The translations under genes were made by a program, and so were the position numbers. This document shows, piece after piece, positions 45,374 through 53,134 of a stretch of DNA of 64,000 nt. The notes below the pieces were generated by a model. The model saw nothing but the letters and a program-made list of their open reading frames with translations. It ran no database searches and was not told the DNA's origin. The DNA is from Catenulispora rubra (GTDB taxonomy: Bacteria; Actinomycetota; Actinomycetes; Streptomycetales; Catenulisporaceae). Positions within the stretch are counted from its first letter, which is position 1. Every line of letters starts with the position of its first letter. The stretch lies in NCBI RefSeq assembly GCF_015356825.1, contig NZ_JAACYW010000008.1, positions 33,864-97,863 of the forward strand, read 5' to 3'.

Positions 45374-45379
45374 GTCCCC

Positions 45380-45410
45380 AGTATCAACTCTCGGGTTACC
45401 TGAGAGTCCA
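45380..45410 (-). promoter_or_regulatory. MerR-type promoter/operator with 19-base spacer
   Basis: On the - strand TGGACT (45410-45405), 19 bases, then GATACT (45385-45380). The dyad ACTCTC-N9-GAGAGT (45387-45407) lies across the spacer. The -10 box ends seven bases before the ATG at 45373, so the mRNA may be leaderless. Confidence 0.65.
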
Positions 45411-45506
45411 GCGGAACACCGGCAGTTGACCCTCTGGCAACCGCAGGCCCGAGTGTTGAGGTCAGCCCCGGAAAGGGGGCCGCACCCAACCTGGAGGACG
45501 GCGACG

Positions 45507-45884
45507 ATGAACCCGCAGAACCCGCCCCGCGAGCTGCCCGACGTCATCGCGGCACACGTCGCGGCGGTCAACGCTTTCGATCTGGACGCGATCGTGGGCA
45601 CCTTCGCCGACGACGCCCTCGTGAACGACGCCCAGCGGGAGTTCTCCGGCACCGAGGCGATCCGCGCGTGGGCCGGGCGCGAGCTGGTCGGCGACAAGGT
45701 CACCATGGCCGTGACCGAGGTCGTGCCGCACCGCACGCTCACCATCGTGCGGGCGCGGTACGACGGCGACTACGACAAGACGAACCTGCCGGCCGAACTC
45801 ATCCTGACCAACTACTTCACCGTCGAAGGCGGCAAGATCACCAGCTTGATCACCCTGCGCAACAGGCCCGCCGGGAGCGTCTGA
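45507..45884 (+). CDS. SnoaL-like NTF2-fold protein
   Basis: A 125-residue protein with the SnoaL-like pattern IAAHVAAVNAFDLDAIVGTF, DDALVNDAQREFSGTEAIRA and ELILTNYFTVEGGKITSL. CTGGAGGACG precedes the ATG. The stop overlaps the ABM gene start (TGATG). Together with the ABM protein it forms an operon divergent from the MerR regulator. Many SnoaL proteins act as small-molecule cyclases, hydrolases or dehydratases; substrate unknown. Confidence 0.8.
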   Translation: MNPQNPPRELPDVIAAHVAAVNAFDLDAIVGTFADDALVNDAQREFSGTEAIRAWAGRELVGDKVTMAVTEVVPHRTLTIVRARYDGDYDKTNLPAELILTNYFTVEGGKITSLITLRNRPAGSV

Positions 45885-46204
45885 TGAGCACGACGGTGGT
45901 CACCGAATTGTTCGCCCGGCCCGGCCGCGGCGACGACGTTGCGAAACTCCTGCTGGAGATCCTCGGGGAGAGCCTCGAGCACGAAGGATGCGAGGACATC
46001 CGCATCCTGCGCGACCAGGACGACCCCGACCACGTCGCCGGGCTGACCCGATGGACCGAAAGGCACGACTACACCGACTACCTCGCTTGGCGTACCGCGC
46101 ACGGCTTCACCGCGACCTTCGAGGCGATGATGACCCGGCCGCTGGTCATCCACTACTACGACGAGGCGTTCCAGGGCGCGGGAATCGCGGCGCGGAATCG
46201 CTGA
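45884..46204 (+). CDS. Antibiotic biosynthesis monooxygenase (ABM) family protein
   Basis: A 106-residue ferredoxin-like-fold protein: VVTELFARPGRGDDVAKLLL, then ILRDQDDPDHVAGLTRW and HDYTDYLAWR, as in ABM/quinol monooxygenases and haem-degrading relatives. It shares one base with the preceding stop codon and is therefore co-translated. In this setting a role in quinone or aromatic oxidation or detoxification is plausible but not shown. Confidence 0.8.
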   Translation: MSTTVVTELFARPGRGDDVAKLLLEILGESLEHEGCEDIRILRDQDDPDHVAGLTRWTERHDYTDYLAWRTAHGFTATFEAMMTRPLVIHYYDEAFQGAGIAARNR

Positions 46205-46297
46205 GCGCTTCGCCACCGCCGCCACCGACCGGCCCGACGCACTGGCCGGCGGCGGCCCGATGCGGCTCCGTCCCGCAGGTCAGCGACCCCCTTGTTC

Positions 46298-46313
46298 TTG
46301 AGTGACCATTCAT
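46298..46313 (+). promoter_or_regulatory. Putative TetR operator before the TetR gene
   Basis: TTGAGTGACCATTCAT matches the pattern TTGAR-N6-TTCAW and lies 14 bases before the ATG at 46327. A perfect dyad of the same pattern occurs at 47004. Confidence 0.5.
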
Positions 46314-46326
46314 CTACCGTGGGCGC

Positions 46327-46911
46327 ATGCCCCGACCGCGCGAGTTCGAACCCGAAGCCGTCCTCGACGTCGCCATGCACCGGTTCTGGGAGCGCGGCTA
46401 CCGTGCGACCTCCATCGAGGATCTGGTGAAGGCGACCGGGGTCAAACCGGGCAGCATCTACAGCGCGTTCCCCGGCGGGAAGCAGGCTTTATTCCTGCTG
46501 TCGCTGGAGCGCTACTCCAAGCTCGTCGTGCCACAGAAGTTGGGCGAGTTGGAGGGGGCGCACGCCGGGCTGGCGGAGGTCCGCGGCTACTTCGACGGCC
46601 TGGTCCGGGACCTGCTGACCCCCGAGGGGCGGCAGGGCTGCCTGCTGGTGAACACCGCGATCGAGAAGGCGGCCGAGGACGACGCGGCCGCGGCGGTGGT
46701 GCGCGGGCACCTGGCACGGCTGGAGCGGAACATGGCCGCGGCGCTGGAGAACGCGCGGCACCGCGGCGAGGTGCGTCAGGACCTGGATCCGACGACTGCG
46801 GCGCGGGTGCTGGTCGCGACGTGTCAGGGGCTGATGGTCGTGGGCAAGGCGAATCCGGACGAGGGGGTGCTGACGGCCATCGTCGACGGCGCGTTCGGCA
46901 ACCTCGTCTGA
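46327..46911 (+). CDS. TetR/AcrR-family regulator
   Basis: A 194-residue repressor. The N-terminal HTH includes EAVLDVAMHRFWERGYRATS and IEDLVKATGVKPGSIYSAF. The ligand-binding part has GCLLVNTAIEKAAEDD, which is common in the AefR-like group. Operator-like sites in front of this gene and in front of the quinone reductase at 47036 suggest it represses both. Confidence 0.92.
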   Translation: MPRPREFEPEAVLDVAMHRFWERGYRATSIEDLVKATGVKPGSIYSAFPGGKQALFLLSLERYSKLVVPQKLGELEGAHAGLAEVRGYFDGLVRDLLTPEGRQGCLLVNTAIEKAAEDDAAAAVVRGHLARLERNMAAALENARHRGEVRQDLDPTTAARVLVATCQGLMVVGKANPDEGVLTAIVDGAFGNLV

Positions 46912-47003
46912 CCGCTGCGCCGCAGGGCGCTGAGCATGGCAATGAGCCATGGCGTTGAGCAGGCCGCCGGTGTGATTCCGGCGGCCGTTTTCCGGCCCGA
47001 TAG

Positions 47004-47019
47004 TTGAACACCTATTCAA
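47004..47019 (+). promoter_or_regulatory. Putative TetR operator before the quinone reductase gene
   Basis: TTGAACACCTATTCAA is a dyad (TTGAA-N6-TTCAA) 16 bases before the ATG at 47036. It resembles the site before the tetR gene. Confidence 0.6.
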
Positions 47020-47035
47020 GAATGGATTGATCAGC

Positions 47036-48022
47036 ATGCGCGCCATCACCATCTCCCGCCCCGGCGGCCCGGAAGTCCTCACCCTCACTGACCTCCCCGA
47101 CCCGGTGCCCGCCGCCGGGGAGGTCCTGATCGGCGTCCGGGCCTTCGGCATCAACCACGCGGACGCCTACATGCGCTCCGGAGCCTGGGGCCAGGTCGCC
47201 GACGTGCCCGGCATCGAGGCGACCGGCGTCGTCGAGGCCGACCCGTCGGGAACGCTGGCCGTCGGCACGCCGGTCGTGGCGATCCTCGGCGGCATGGGCC
47301 GGACCCGCGACGGCTCCTACGCCGAACTCGTCACCGTCCCGGCGACCAACGTCGTCCCGGTGACCGGCGTCGCCGCGGACCTGCCGTGGACCGCCCTGGC
47401 CGCGATCCCCGAGGTGTACGCGACCGCCTGGAGCGCCCTGCACGCCAACCTGGAGCTACGGCCCGGCCAGACCGTCCTGGTCCGCGGTGCGACCTCCGCC
47501 CTCGGTCAGGCGGTCGTCGACCTGGCCCGCGACCTCGGCGCCCACGTGGTGGCCACCAGCCGCTCGGCCGAGCGCGCCGCCGTGCTGAAGGAGCTGGGCG
47601 CGGACACCGTCCTCATCGACGACGGCGCCCTGGCCGCGCAGGCGGCCGCACACGGACTGCGCATCGACGCTGTTGCGGACCTGGTCGGCAACAGCGTCCT
47701 GCGGGACTCACTGGCGTGCGTCGCCCCACGCGGCCGGCTCTGCCAGCTCGGATTCCTCGGCGGACTGGCGCCGGTGGCGGACTTCAACCCGCTCACCGAC
47801 CTGCCCACCGGGGTCCAGCTGAGCTTCTTCGGCAGCGCGTTCGTGCTGGGGACGCCGGAGTATCCGCTGGCCGGGATACCGCTGAACGACATCTTCGCCA
47901 AGGTGGCCGCAGGCACGCTGCGAGTCAGGCCGCCACGGACGTTCGCCGTCGAGGACATCGTGGCGGTGCACCGGCAGATGGAGGCCGGGACGGCCGGAGG
48001 CAAGATGGTGGTCGAGCTCTGA
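47036..48022 (+). CDS. Zinc-independent MDR quinone oxidoreductase
   Basis: A 328-residue medium-chain reductase: MRAITISRPGGPEVLTLTDL at the start, GINHADAYMRSG, the NADPH-binding loop GQTVLVRGATSALGQAVVDL, and LCQLGFLGGLAPVADFNPL. The zinc-binding cysteines of alcohol dehydrogenases are absent. It should reduce quinones or enones with NADPH. ATG 47036 is used because the family starts there; no clear ribosome site precedes it. Under probable TetR control. Confidence 0.9.
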   Translation: MRAITISRPGGPEVLTLTDLPDPVPAAGEVLIGVRAFGINHADAYMRSGAWGQVADVPGIEATGVVEADPSGTLAVGTPVVAILGGMGRTRDGSYAELVTVPATNVVPVTGVAADLPWTALAAIPEVYATAWSALHANLELRPGQTVLVRGATSALGQAVVDLARDLGAHVVATSRSAERAAVLKELGADTVLIDDGALAAQAAAHGLRIDAVADLVGNSVLRDSLACVAPRGRLCQLGFLGGLAPVADFNPLTDLPTGVQLSFFGSAFVLGTPEYPLAGIPLNDIFAKVAAGTLRVRPPRTFAVEDIVAVHRQMEAGTAGGKMVVEL

Positions 48023-48050
48023 GGTCAGCCTACTGATTCGGTGGCCGGTC

Positions 48051-48434
48051 TCATCCCATCCGGCTGGTGAACTGGTTGACGTCGAAGTAGTCGCGCCAGG
48101 CGTCGATCTTGCCGTCGGTCACCTCGAACGTCCCCATGACCGGCAGTTCGAACGATTTGCCGGGGAGTGTGAAGACGTCCACCCGTTCGGTCATCACGAT
48201 CGGTCCGTTGGCCGCGATGTTGATGACGCGGAACTCGATGCGCTCGATGCCCGGCGCGCCGGGGCGGATGAACGTGGCGATGGTGTCGGCGATGGCCTCC
48301 CGGCCGGTGACGGGCGCCATCGGGATGTTGTGGTACGTGGCGTCGTCGGTGAAGAACGCCGCCAGCTCGGCGGTACCGGCGTTGTCCGACCACGCCGCGC
48401 AGAACCTGCGCACCAGCTCGATGGGGCTCTCCAC
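48051..48434 (-). CDS. Limonene-1,2-epoxide hydrolase-like protein
   Basis: A 127-residue protein starting at GTG 48434 with AGGAGGAG before it. It resembles the limonene epoxide hydrolase family: FCAAWSDNAGTAELAAFFTD, MTERVDVFTLPGKSFELPV and GKIDAWRDYFDVNQF, which keeps the Asp-Arg-Asp type catalytic residues. Such enzymes open epoxides with water. The leader carries six 7-bp tandem repeats. It is convergent with the TetR-linked reductase. Confidence 0.85.
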   Translation of the reverse strand: MESPIELVRRFCAAWSDNAGTAELAAFFTDDATYHNIPMAPVTGREAIADTIATFIRPGAPGIERIEFRVINIAANGPIVMTERVDVFTLPGKSFELPVMGTFEVTDGKIDAWRDYFDVNQFTSRMG

Positions 48435-48445
48435 TTGGCTCCTCC

Positions 48446-48487
48446 TGCGGTCTGCGGTCTGCGGTCTGCGGTCTGCGGTCTGCGGTC
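48446..48487. repeat. Six perfect 7-bp tandem repeats in the leader of the epoxide hydrolase gene
   Basis: TGCGGTC is repeated six times (48446-48487), with a further partial copy at about 48493-48501. It lies directly upstream of the ribosome site of the - strand gene. Copy number changes would alter the distance between promoter and ribosome site. Confidence 0.9.
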
Positions 48488-48530
48488 CAAGTTCTGCGGT
48501 CGATGATGACAGTGCGCTGCGATAACCGCG

Positions 48531-49439
48531 CTAGGCGGCGAGGATGAGCTTTTCGTGCGCTGTGCCCGCTTCGAGGAGGGCATGCGCCTGCGCGGCGTCC
48601 CGCATCGCCAGCAGCCGCTGGGCACGCAGCCGCAGCCGCCCGGAAGCCAGGAGCGGCATGGTCAGCTCGACCGCGTCGGGGGCGCGGTCCGGGGTGGGGG
48701 CGGACAGGGCCACGCCGAAGTCGGCCGCGTGCTCGTCCGCGAGGGTGATCACGCGCGCCGGGCCGCCCGCGAGTTCGACGGCGTCGCGCAGGCCGCCCCT
48801 GCCTGCGGCGTCGAAGACGGCGTCCACCGTCTCGACGTGCGCGCGCATCTGTGCGAGCAGCGCCGATCCGTAGCGGACCGGGATCGCGCCGAGTTCCTTG
48901 GCGAACTGCTCGTCGCTCGGGCCGGTGGCGCTGAAGACCGTGAGGCCCTGCGACACCGCCAGCTGGGTGGCGATCACGCCGACCGACCCTCCGCCACCGA
49001 GGATGAGCAGGGTCTCGCCGGAGGCGACTCCGAGTTGGCGCAGGACGCCGACGGCGGCTTCGGCCGAGGCGGGCAGCGCGGCGGCGTCGGCCCAGCCGAC
49101 GGTGCCCGGTTTGACGGTCCAGGCCGAGGCGAGGGCGTATTCGCCGTAGCCGCCGAGCGCGGGCAGCAGGGCGGCGACCTCGTCACCCACCGACACGCCG
49201 GCCACGCCCGGGCCGAGGGCGTCGACGGTGCCGGCGGCCTCGAAGCCGAGGACGGCGGGGTCGGGCAGCGGGAAGACCGCCCGCAGGTCGCCGCGCCGGA
49301 TCTTCAGGTCGGTCGGGCCGACCCCCGCCGCCTGGACCCGCATCCTGATCTGCCCCGGTCCGGGCTCCGGCAGGGCGACCTGCGACCAGACGAGCGTCTC
49401 GGGCGATCCGTATCCGGTGAGCACTGCTGCGTACGGCAT
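48531..49439 (-). CDS. NADP-dependent MDR oxidoreductase
   Basis: A 302-residue zinc-independent medium-chain reductase: MPYAAVLTGYGSPETLVWSQ, GVGPTDLKIRRGD, LGFEAAGTVDALGPGVAGVS, and the glycine-rich LLILGGGGSVGVIATQLAVS. It should reduce quinones or reactive carbonyls. The start is in a short divergent region with the MarR gene, so MarR control is likely. GGAGGT lies before the ATG. Confidence 0.9.
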   Translation of the reverse strand: MPYAAVLTGYGSPETLVWSQVALPEPGPGQIRMRVQAAGVGPTDLKIRRGDLRAVFPLPDPAVLGFEAAGTVDALGPGVAGVSVGDEVAALLPALGGYGEYALASAWTVKPGTVGWADAAALPASAEAAVGVLRQLGVASGETLLILGGGGSVGVIATQLAVSQGLTVFSATGPSDEQFAKELGAIPVRYGSALLAQMRAHVETVDAVFDAAGRGGLRDAVELAGGPARVITLADEHAADFGVALSAPTPDRAPDAVELTMPLLASGRLRLRAQRLLAMRDAAQAHALLEAGTAHEKLILAA

Positions 49440-49517
49440 GGGTACCTCCTGCTCCTGGCGGCCCGCGCGAGAATGAGATCGGCACGGCTACACGGTGGTG
49501 CTCGACAGAAAGCATAG

Positions 49518-49529
49518 GTGACATGTCAC
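49518..49529. promoter_or_regulatory. Palindrome centred on the MarR start codon
   Basis: GTGACATGTCAC is a perfect 12-base dyad with the ATG of the MarR gene in the middle. MarR proteins bind similar dyads, so this is a likely autoregulatory operator. CATAGGT just upstream could be a -10 box, which would make the mRNA nearly leaderless. Confidence 0.55.
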
Positions 49530-50059
49530 GCAATGCCAACCGCGGCGCGCCGGTGCCCGAGGGCGGGTGGCTCGACGGCGACCAGCAACGGGCCTGGCTG
49601 GCGTACATCCGGGTGCAGCTGCGGCTGACCTACGAAATGAATCGCCAGTTGCAGTCCGACAGCGACCTGTCCCTGCCGGACTACGACGTCCTGACGGCCC
49701 TGAGCGTCGCCGACGGCGGCCTGATGCCGATCACGGTGCTGGCCGCGCAGATCGGCTGGGAGCGCAGCCGGGTCTCGCACCACGTGCGGCGGATGGCCGA
49801 CCGGGACCTGGTGAGCTGCGGCCCGTCCGCGAACGACCGGCGCGTGACCGAGGTGAGTCTGACCCGACACGGCCGCAAGGTGCTCGAGGCCGCGGCCGTC
49901 GGACACGTGGAACTCGTACGCCGCCTGTTCTTCGACGGCTTGCCGCCCGAGCTCGTCGAACCGCTCAGCCAGGCGCTGGAGAGCGTCTACGGGAACATCA
50001 TCGCGCACGGCACGCTGCCGGCGCCGGTGGACTGGCCGCCGCCGCCCCGGGACGAGTGA
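49523..50059 (+). CDS. MarR-family regulator
   Basis: A 178-residue protein with the MarR winged helix: LPDYDVLTALSVADGGLMPI, LAAQIGWERSRVSHHVRRMA and DRRVTEVSLTRHGRKVLEAA. Divergent from the MDR reductase gene, which is probably its target. MarR proteins usually sense phenolics or oxidants. Confidence 0.92.
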   Translation: MSRNANRGAPVPEGGWLDGDQQRAWLAYIRVQLRLTYEMNRQLQSDSDLSLPDYDVLTALSVADGGLMPITVLAAQIGWERSRVSHHVRRMADRDLVSCGPSANDRRVTEVSLTRHGRKVLEAAAVGHVELVRRLFFDGLPPELVEPLSQALESVYGNIIAHGTLPAPVDWPPPPRDE

Positions 50060-50131
50060 GACGCGTGACCGGGGACCGGCAGTGCCCGGCCTACGATGTT
50101 GGCGCGGTGGAGGAGAACAGGAGACAGCGTC

Positions 50132-50827
50132 ATGAAGGTAGTCGGACTGCTGGGCGGAATGAGCTGGGAATCCACGCTCACCTACTACCAGGGCCTCAAC
50201 CGTGGGATCCGCGAGCGCCTGGGCGGTCTGCACTCGGCGCAGTGTCTGGTCGCATCTGTCGACTTCGCGGAAGTGGAGCGGATGCAGGAGCGCGGTGACT
50301 GGGCCGAGGCGGGCGTTTATCTCGCGTCCTGGGCTCGGCGCCTGGAAGCCGGCGGTGCCGAGTGCCTGGTGCTGTGCACCAACACCATGCATCGCGTCAT
50401 CGACGACATCAGCGCGGCGGTCACCATCCCGATCCTGCACATCGCCGACGGCACCGCCGACGCCTTGCTGGCAGACCGCGTCCACACGGTCGGGCTGCTC
50501 GGCACCCGGTACACCATGGAGCAGGACTTCTATCGGTCGATCCTGGAACGCCGGGGACTGACCGTGGTCACGCCCGATGAGCCCGGCCGCACCCTCGTGC
50601 ACGACGTCATCTACGACGAGCTGTGCCTCGGCAAGGTCCTCGACCACTCGCGACAGGCCTACATCGCGGTGGTCGAGTCGCTGAAACAGAAGGGCGCGCA
50701 AGCCGTCATCTTCGGCTGCACCGAAATCGGGCTGCTCCTCGACCGGGAAACCAGCCCGCTGCCGGTGTACGACACGACCCTGCTCCACATCGAAGCAGCG
50801 CTGGACTGGGCCCTGAAACCCGCATAA
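50132..50827 (+). CDS. Aspartate/glutamate racemase family protein
   Basis: A 231-residue enzyme: MKVVGLLGGMSWESTLTYY at the start, first catalytic cysteine in LVLCTNTMHRV and second in VIFGCTEIGLLL. This two-cysteine pair removes and returns the alpha proton, giving D-amino acids. CAGGAGAC precedes the ATG. It stands alone, ending at a strong hairpin. The substrate is most likely aspartate or a related acid. Confidence 0.92.
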   Translation: MKVVGLLGGMSWESTLTYYQGLNRGIRERLGGLHSAQCLVASVDFAEVERMQERGDWAEAGVYLASWARRLEAGGAECLVLCTNTMHRVIDDISAAVTIPILHIADGTADALLADRVHTVGLLGTRYTMEQDFYRSILERRGLTVVTPDEPGRTLVHDVIYDELCLGKVLDHSRQAYIAVVESLKQKGAQAVIFGCTEIGLLLDRETSPLPVYDTTLLHIEAALDWALKPA

Positions 50828-50835
50828 CCCGAAGC

Positions 50836-50869
50836 CGCCTCCGGCCGACACGTCCATCGGCCGGAGGCG
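50836..50869. terminator. Convergent hairpin terminator
   Basis: A 13-bp perfect stem (CGCCTCCGGCCGA and complement) with an eight-base loop between the racemase gene and the - strand kinase gene that ends at 50877. Confidence 0.8.
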
Positions 50870-50876
50870 ACGCGCT

Positions 50877-51845
50877 TCACTGCATCCGAGCAGCCCGGAG
50901 CTGTTCCAGCAACCGCTCGCGTACCACCGTGCCGGCTTCGGCGCCGAGGGCGTGCAGAGCGGCGCCGGCCACCGGCGGCTCGGTCACGACCCGCAGTTCG
51001 GCTCTCGATTCCCGCGCGAACCCCTCGGTGATCCGTCCCAGGAGGTAGGGATCCGCAGCACCGAGGACGCCGCCGCCGAGGATGACCGGTGTCGGTGTCC
51101 GCTCCAGGCCGAGCCGGCGCAGCGCGGCCAGGCCCAGGGCGCAGACCTCGTCGGCCTGGCGGTCCACGACGGATCGGGCGACCGGATCGTCGGTCAGCGC
51201 GAACAGCGCCGGCGCCAGGGTCCGCAGTTCGCCGTCGGCGAGTTCCCCGGTGTGGATCGCCAAGGTCACGTCCAGTGCCGTCGACAGGCCGAAGTGGCTG
51301 GCGACCGCCGCGGTCAGAGCCGTCCGTGGGCCGCGACCGTCTTCGCCGCGCACCGCGTGCCACAGCATCTCGGTGCCGATGTCCTGGCCGCCGCCCCAGT
51401 CCCCGGACAACGCGCCGAGGGCGGGGAACCGCGCCACCGCACCGTCGGGCCCGATGCCGACGCAGTTGATCCCGGTACCGCAGACCACTGCGACGCCGGT
51501 ACCGTTCGGCGACCCGGCGTGCAGGAGCGCGAAGGTGTCGTTGGCGACGTGCACGCGCCGGGCCCAGCCCCGCTCGACGAACGCCGTCTGCAGCGCCGCC
51601 TCCTCATGCGGAAGATCGGCGCCGGCCACGAACGCTGACAGACCGTCGATGTACCCGGCTTGACCGGCCGACGCCGTGACCTTCGCGACCACCGTTTCGA
51701 GGGCGTCGAGCGCCGCTGGGACTCCGGTGACCTGGGGCCGGAAGGAGCCGCCGCGGGCCCGGGCGTGGATCGTCCCCGCGAGGTCGCCGAGGACGACATC
51801 AGTCTTGCTGTTGCCGCCGTCCACGGCGAGAAAGAGCTCGTTCAC
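50877..51845 (-). CDS. BadF/BadG-type sugar kinase (N-acetylglucosamine kinase-like)
   Basis: A 322-residue ASKHA-fold kinase beginning at GTG 51845: NELFLAVDGGNSKTDVVLGD is the phosphate-1 motif, GVAVVCGTGINCVGIG the phosphate-2 motif, and VILGGGVLGAADP the adenosine motif. Relatives phosphorylate GlcNAc or glucosamine. It overlaps the GH4 stop (GTGA), so it is the last gene of the transporter operon. Phosphorylation of an imported sugar fits the phospho-specific GH4 next to it. Confidence 0.85.
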   Translation of the reverse strand: MNELFLAVDGGNSKTDVVLGDLAGTIHARARGGSFRPQVTGVPAALDALETVVAKVTASAGQAGYIDGLSAFVAGADLPHEEAALQTAFVERGWARRVHVANDTFALLHAGSPNGTGVAVVCGTGINCVGIGPDGAVARFPALGALSGDWGGGQDIGTEMLWHAVRGEDGRGPRTALTAAVASHFGLSTALDVTLAIHTGELADGELRTLAPALFALTDDPVARSVVDRQADEVCALGLAALRRLGLERTPTPVILGGGVLGAADPYLLGRITEGFARESRAELRVVTEPPVAGAALHALGAEAGTVVRERLLEQLRAARMQ

Positions 51846-53134
51846 GACGCGGCCCAGGGCAGATACCGCCGGTTCACCGAGATCAGCTCGGCGGCCAGCT
51901 TCTGCGCCGGCTCGGTCTGCCCGATCAACGGATGCGCTATCAGGGCGTCCTCGACCCGGCCCGCGCCGCCGTGTATCGCGGCCCGAAGCGCGAGCTCTTC
52001 GTAGGCTGCGACGTGGGCGATGAGTCCTGCCTGTAGCGGATCGACCGGTGCGATCGGCAGCGGATGCACACCGGTGGCGTCGACGCGGCACGGCACCTCG
52101 ATGACGGCGTCGGCCGAGAGGAACGGCATGGTGTCGCCGTTGCGCACGTTGGCGACCTGGACGGTGCCGCCATCACCGCCGCCGCCATCGCCCCCGTCAC
52201 CACCTTCCCCAAGCAACCCGGCGACCAGCCCGATCGCAGCCTCGGAGTAATACGCGCCACCCCGCTTCCCCAACAGCGCCGGCTTCACATCCAGCCCCGG
52301 ATCCGCATACATCGCCAACAACTCCCGCTCCAGCTCAGCCACCTGCTCGGCCCGCGACTCTTGACCCAGCTGCTCGGCGACCACGGCGTCGTGCGCATAG
52401 AAGAACCGCAGGTAGTACGACGGAATCACCCCGTGCCGCCGCATCACCTCGATCGGGATCTGCACGCGCGCGGCCAGCTCCTCGCCGTGCTCGGCGAGCA
52501 GCTGCGGCAGCACGTCCACCCCGTCGATCCGCACCCCGCGCTCCCACGTCAGGTGGTTGAGCCCGACGTGGTCGAGCTGCACCTGTTCGGCATCGACGTC
52601 GAAGTACTCGCCGAACCGGTGCTGGAAGCCCTTGGCGACGTTGCACAGCCCGACCGCCTTGTGCCCGGCGTCCAGCAGGGCGCGGGTCACGATGCCGACC
52701 GGGTTCGTGAAGTCCACGATCCAGGCCTCGGGGGCGCGCTTCCGGATCCGGTCGGCGATGTCGAGGACCACCGGCACGGTGCGCAGCGCCTTGGCCAGCC
52801 CGCCGGCCCCGGTGGTCTCCTGCCCGACGCACCCGCACATCAGCGGCACCGTCTCGTCGGTGTGCCGGGCGGCCTGACCGCCGACGCGCAGCTGGAGCAG
52901 CACCGCGGCCGCGCCGTCCAGGTGCTCGTCCAGCTCGGTCCCGCTGACCAGCCGGCCGGGATGCCCCTGCTTGGCCAGGATCCGCGCCGAGACCCCCGCG
53001 ACCAGGCCGAGGCGTTCGGCGTCGGGGTCGACCAGGACCAGCTCGTCCACGGCCAGGGTGTCGCGCAGCCGGGCGAACCCGTCGACGAGTTCGGGGGTGT
53101 AGGTGGATCCGCCACCGACGACGACGATTTTCAA
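51842..53134 (-). CDS. GH4 family 6-phospho-beta-glucosidase-like enzyme
   Basis: A 430-residue NAD- and metal-dependent glycosidase starting at TTG 53134 with GGAG upstream. VVVGGGSTYTPELVDGFARL is the NAD site, IVDFTNPVGIVTRALL and GLCNVAKGFQ (metal-binding Cys) follow, and VGLNHLTW completes the active site. GH4 cleaves by oxidation-elimination and usually acts on 6-phosphorylated beta-glucosides. A GEGGDGGDGGGGDGG insert (about residues 295-310) interrupts the fold between conserved blocks. The gene overlaps both neighbours. Confidence 0.9.
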   Translation of the reverse strand: MKIVVVGGGSTYTPELVDGFARLRDTLAVDELVLVDPDAERLGLVAGVSARILAKQGHPGRLVSGTELDEHLDGAAAVLLQLRVGGQAARHTDETVPLMCGCVGQETTGAGGLAKALRTVPVVLDIADRIRKRAPEAWIVDFTNPVGIVTRALLDAGHKAVGLCNVAKGFQHRFGEYFDVDAEQVQLDHVGLNHLTWERGVRIDGVDVLPQLLAEHGEELAARVQIPIEVMRRHGVIPSYYLRFFYAHDAVVAEQLGQESRAEQVAELERELLAMYADPGLDVKPALLGKRGGAYYSEAAIGLVAGLLGEGGDGGDGGGGDGGTVQVANVRNGDTMPFLSADAVIEVPCRVDATGVHPLPIAPVDPLQAGLIAHVAAYEELALRAAIHGGAGRVEDALIAHPLIGQTEPAQKLAAELISVNRRYLPWAAS

